From NCBI GenBank assembly GCA_023375785.1, contig SZWC01007342.1:24335-44457 (forward strand): DNA of 20,123 bases, written 5' to 3'. The position numbers and the translations under genes were made by a program. Position 1 is the stretch's first letter. Every line of letters begins with the position of its first letter. Positions 17,168-20,123 of the stretch are shown here, piece by piece. Source of the DNA: Penium margaritaceum (lineage: Eukaryota > Streptophyta > Zygnematophyceae > Desmidiales > Peniaceae). The notes beneath the pieces were generated by a model. It was not told the origin of the DNA, searched no databases, and saw only the letters and a list, made by a program, of their open reading frames with translations.

Positions 17168-17800
17168 CTGGTTCTCCACGATGAAGGCCTTTATCCTGAC
17201 CCCAACATTTGTCACCATAGAGGGAAAAGTGAGGATTTTTGTTAACTGCACGTGCTAAACACAAAATTTCCTTCACAAAATAACCAGTGAAAGAGATGGG
17301 AGGTTCACCACTCAGTTGTTCTGGAAACTGATGACTCACCACAAACATTGATGAATTTATCGACGGCCTTCCATTTTCAGGAGGACCAGGTGATGAAAAA
17401 TCAACGAGACACTTGAGTGACTGATTAGGACCTTGTCCAAGCCCCGTTGTGACAATAGGGTGGTAGCATTACCAACAGTAGAGATTGATTACAACTTAGA
17501 AATCTCCGCAAGCACAGGATATATGTCATTTTTTTTCTTCCAAAATCCTCACTGCAACTCTGGTTGCACCATAGAGTCCGAGAAACATACCCAAGGTGGA
17601 CATTGAGAAACACACATGTGAAACATCTGGGATGAGAGGAGAATGACAGCACATGTGAGAGTATTGCAATGTTTCAAGCGGTGAAGTAATGGCCAGTCGA
17701 CAGTATTCAGGCAAATGTGAAATTTCAAGACCATTATCACATCGTACTCAGAAGTGAAAATATCAAGTTTTGAGGACAGAATCACACAAAGCTAAAGCGT
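17163..17800 (+). pseudogene. G2 integrase, downstream half
   Basis: DWFSTMKAFILTP and VRIFVN continue the core from ILVIVD at 12176. ITSERDGRFTTQLFWKLM (about 17283-17340) is the second catalytic block with Asp changed to Glu (SDRD to SERD). After stops, KINETLE, LIRTLSKPRCDN and VVALPTVEIDYNLEISASTGY (to about 17525) follow in one frame, matching the usual INxxLE and YN-STGxxPF region. Beyond 17530 similarity is weaker until VLRSENIKF, TGA, GQNHTKLKR (about 17735-17800). Confidence 0.85.
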
Positions 17801-18161
17801 TAGAGGATCTTCCTATTCAGGACCAAAGAAAGGCAGACACCTGTCATTATTAGGTTCCACGTCAACTGTTTTGCACAAAATGAGACCCCAGAAAAAACTT
17901 CCCTGGATTGGAGGTACCTCCGATACCATCTATCCAAGTGGACAAGGATACAAAGCACATAATTGAAGACATCCTTGGACATCAAGGACGTGAATAGTTG
18001 ACCGAGTATCCCCAAGAGTGGCAAGGCTACAAAGCTGCACACAACAGTTGGAGCCTGGGAAGAACTTATGGGATGTTTATCACCCAATCGACAGTCATTT
18101 TAGTAAACACCGGTTGTCTCTAGGTAGCACTCTGGGATGTTGGAACCAAAACGGATGGAAA
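17801..18161 (+). pseudogene. G2 integrase C-terminus and chromodomain
   Basis: RFHVNCFAQNETPEKTSL is followed by IQVDKDTKHIIEDILGHQGRE, a stop, LTEYPQEWQGYKAAHNSWSLG (about 17930-18060), a chromodomain homologous to that of G1. Here the NSW tryptophan, lost in G1, is kept, but KW of YLVKW is changed. ACGGATGGAA before 18162 is a decayed polypurine tract. Confidence 0.8.
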
Positions 18162-18420
18162 TGCTACATCCCCAACCTACACGAGTCTCTAAACCCTGTG
18201 TGAGGGCATAATTTTCTCACCTTCACAGATCATTGGGCAAGTACCTCTGGGTTCTTATGCGATTGCTTCAAGGGAGTTTTGATTAACTGCCCCGTCCATC
18301 TGTGTCCCATTGCGGAGTTTTCTGACAACTTGGACCATTTTCCATTTCGATGATGTGATATCTTTATCAAGATGGGCCTCAAATGTTTTCAAGAGGTGCA
18401 AAGGCGGAGTAACCATAGAG
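18162..18420 (+). repeat. G2 3' LTR, degraded
   Basis: It starts TGCTACATCCCCAACCTACACGAGTC, aligned with the G1 LTR start, and continues with AACTGCCCCGTCC and GGACCA at matching spacing to about 18336. A weaker match (GGCGGAG near 18403) suggests it extends at least there. The end could not be found. Confidence 0.65.
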
Positions 18421-18765
18421 CGACGAAAAACACACCAACAGTAAGTTCAGCATGATCCTGTGCTTGATCACAACATGAATCACCAATCGCGCATAAAAAA
18501 GGGATAAATACATGCCGTCTCAGTTTGAGTTGTGATGAAAGCACATCCTGTTGCTGAGAAAAATGAAGCAAAGCACCATACATGAGATTTAAATCAACAA
18601 TGCCCCCTTTTTTCTTCTCTTTCTTGATAAATGAGATTTATACATGCCGTAGCAGTTTTCTGTTCTTTTTTATGTGGCGACTTATCTCAGTTGCGAGGAT
18701 CAGGATTCAGGCCTAACTTATGTGGGGGTAAGGTGGCGGTTGGGAGGGGTGTAATCGTGTGTTCT

Positions 18766-18798
18766 GGGAGGGAGGGGGGCGGGGGCGGGGGGGGGGGG
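18766..18798 (+). repeat. G-run, quadruplex-capable
   Basis: GGG, GGG, GGGGGG, GGGGG and a run of twelve G are separated by single A or C residues. This satisfies the usual four-tract quadruplex pattern. The long homopolymer may be miscounted in the assembly. Confidence 0.85.
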
Positions 18799-18820
18799 AC
18801 ACATTGAAACTGCCATCCGT

Positions 18821-18855
18821 ACCTGCATGGCCCCACGACCAATGGCCCTGCAGGT
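18821..18855. repeat. Hairpin with 7+4 bp stem
   Basis: ACCTGCA (18821-18827) pairs with 18849-18855 and GGCC (18829-18832) with 18844-18847, with one mismatch between and an 11-base loop. Confidence 0.6.
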
Positions 18856-19525
18856 GTGGACGGCAAAGCGCATTAATCTCACGATAAGGTTAGGATCATG
18901 TTTTCATTCAATTATTTAATCGATCCTCATTTGCATACAAACCCTCCCTGATTTACATCCATGGATTAGAATGTTATGGTGTGTGCCGACACCTGCCGGG
19001 CTTTACGGTAGTAAGCCTCGCAGTTTCCCTTTCAATGCACAGAAAGTTGCAGAAACCTACACAAAATCCCCTTAAACAAGAAAAATCTTGAATCCATAAG
19101 TTGAGGGATTTCTGCTCGTTTTCTACGCAAAACATAATGGCAACACATCAGTGCTGCATGGCATGCGGTGTCAAAGTGATTGGAGAAAAAAGGAAAGGTT
19201 GTTGACGACTAAGAAAAAAAAAGAAGACATCTTTATGTCTAGTTATAAACGACAAACACACTCTTAGATTTTTTGTGTGTGTGATGATTTCATGGCCACA
19301 AAATGTGCTTCAAAATGCTTAAGCATAACAAATAATGGCATGTTTGCCTGAAATCAGCTTATAGTAGCGATCACTGAAAAGAGGAAAAAGAGAGAAATGT
19401 CTTAAATATCAGGAATTGGACTTCTCTTGATAGAATATTAGCAGTGGGTTTCAATTTATAAAAACTCAAAACACATGGCAGATTTGAATCTTTCCTAAAA
19501 AGAACATCATGGAGCATTTGGCCAA

Positions 19526-19880
19526 TTGACGTCGAGAAACAAGGTTCATCAATCATTCATCAGCCAGAGTCCATTGATCGTGAGGAGGACTACAGATTCC
19601 TGGCTACCAACAATAGACAAGAGACTAATGATGGTTAACCGTTTGTTTGAAATCAAGGAGGATACGTACTTGAATCAACAGCCGGGAACTTTCATTCAGT
19701 GTTTGCACAGGCACTTTCCAGGCCCTGTGGCAGCCTGGCAAGTTTACTTTCAAGGCACGATGAGTTTTGAACTCCCCTAAACATCTGATTCAAGCATTAA
19801 AAAAGCCCTCTGTTGAGGAACTATTCCAATTTGAGGATAAGGTCCATGTCATGGGCCAATGCTGCATGGAATGTGGCAAC
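19526..19880 (+). pseudogene. Possible gypsy gag remnant (G3)
   Basis: Two overlapping frames (19526-19780 and 19767-19949) read through AAWQVYFQGTMSFE and LIQALKKPSVEELFQFEDKV, a layout like the tryptophan-containing core of gypsy gag (W-x-x-F-x-x-AF-x-x-F), broken by one frameshift near 19770. The similarity is from general pattern only. It sits directly before an LTR, so most of pol would have been deleted. A decayed host exon is an alternative. Confidence 0.3.
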
Positions 19881-20123
19881 AACAAGGCCGCTTTTTCCTC
19901 CTTATTGGTCACGTGGTCTTCTGGATTGTTACACAGCTCGGCAGTGTGAATTATGGCTAACTTCCTGGATCCCCTGTATTCTGTTATTAACGTTTGTGAC
20001 AGTTTCAAGCACCTTCAACAATGGTTGATTGAATTATCGCGATCCGTATTGATGTTTTGACATTGTTTAGTCAACTTCTCAATGGTACTATAACTATATA
20101 GCAATGTGCCTTGATAATCTCCC
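19845..20123 (+). repeat. G3: chromovirus-type LTR, cut by window end
   Basis: From TTCTGGAT (19919) to the window end it aligns at nearly constant length with G1 10949-11155: TTGTGAC, CACCTTCA, ATGGTTGA, TATCGCG, TTGATGTTT, ACTTCT and TTGATA all occur in order. It overlaps the part also present in the G2 LTR, so it is a third element and not the tail of G2. The left edge is approximate. Confidence 0.65.

Larger units (their letters stand above)
18421..19525. other. Non-coding stretch, no gene or element recognised
   Basis: Only short open frames and A- or T-rich runs are present. It contains the G-rich run (18766-18798), a 20-base direct repeat with the core ATACATGCCGT (18507-18526 and 18638-18657), a hairpin at 18821-18855 and the palindrome ATGCTTAAGCAT (19315-19326). 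Confidence 0.5.

Noticed and set aside
3579..18161. Any autonomous, active retrotransposon
   Set aside because: Every element has stops, frameshifts and altered catalytic residues, and none has two complete LTRs.
18332..20010. One G2 LTR interrupted by a 1.6-kb insertion that resumes at about 20010
   Set aside because: The sequence at 19919-20010 overlaps the part already present at 18260-18336, so the right-hand piece is a separate LTR.

Overview
The window looks like nuclear DNA of a green-lineage eukaryote. Evidence: plant-type Ty1/copia pol genes, Ty3/gypsy pol ending in a chromodomain (a chromovirus), a GC-rich plant-like J-domain exon with an apparent GT intron donor, and long gene-poor intergenic DNA. 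An early-diverging streptophyte (charophyte, bryophyte, fern or lycophyte) is my guess; the sequence does not settle it. Nothing indicates a prokaryote.

Layout. 1-290: a 27-bp minisatellite cut by the window edge, then a TCGA/ATCG-rich tract and two perfect hairpins near 690-770. 1070-1588 (minus): the first visible exon of a J-domain protein, the only convincing host gene; its further exons are not seen. 1920-3000: AT-rich DNA with a poly-C run and a foldback element. 3579-~6900 (minus): a broken copia element (Copia-1) with RNase H, RT, integrase and protease remnants and a 285-bp tandem duplication at an assembly N. ~7018-11431 (plus): a broken chromovirus (G1) from gag remnant to 3' LTR. 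~11750-12176 plus 17163-~18420 (plus): one second gypsy element (G2), split inside its integrase. 12177-17162 (plus): a second copia element (Copia-2) sitting in that split, with both LTR ends recognisable and a near-matching 5-bp target duplication. 18420-19525: non-coding, with a G-rich quadruplex-like run. 19526-20123: a possible gag remnant and a third chromovirus-type LTR (G3) running off the window.

How it fits together. This is a transposon graveyard beside one host gene. The order of some events can be read: G2 inserted, Copia-2 jumped into its integrase, and both then decayed. Damage at conserved sites is often a transition (GAC to AAC, CAG to TAG, CGA to TGA), as expected for methylated plant repeats. 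No element can be autonomous. I found no new multi-gene system; the most informative items are the nested insertion, the duplication at the N, the two in-element or genomic minisatellites, and the tandem hairpins.
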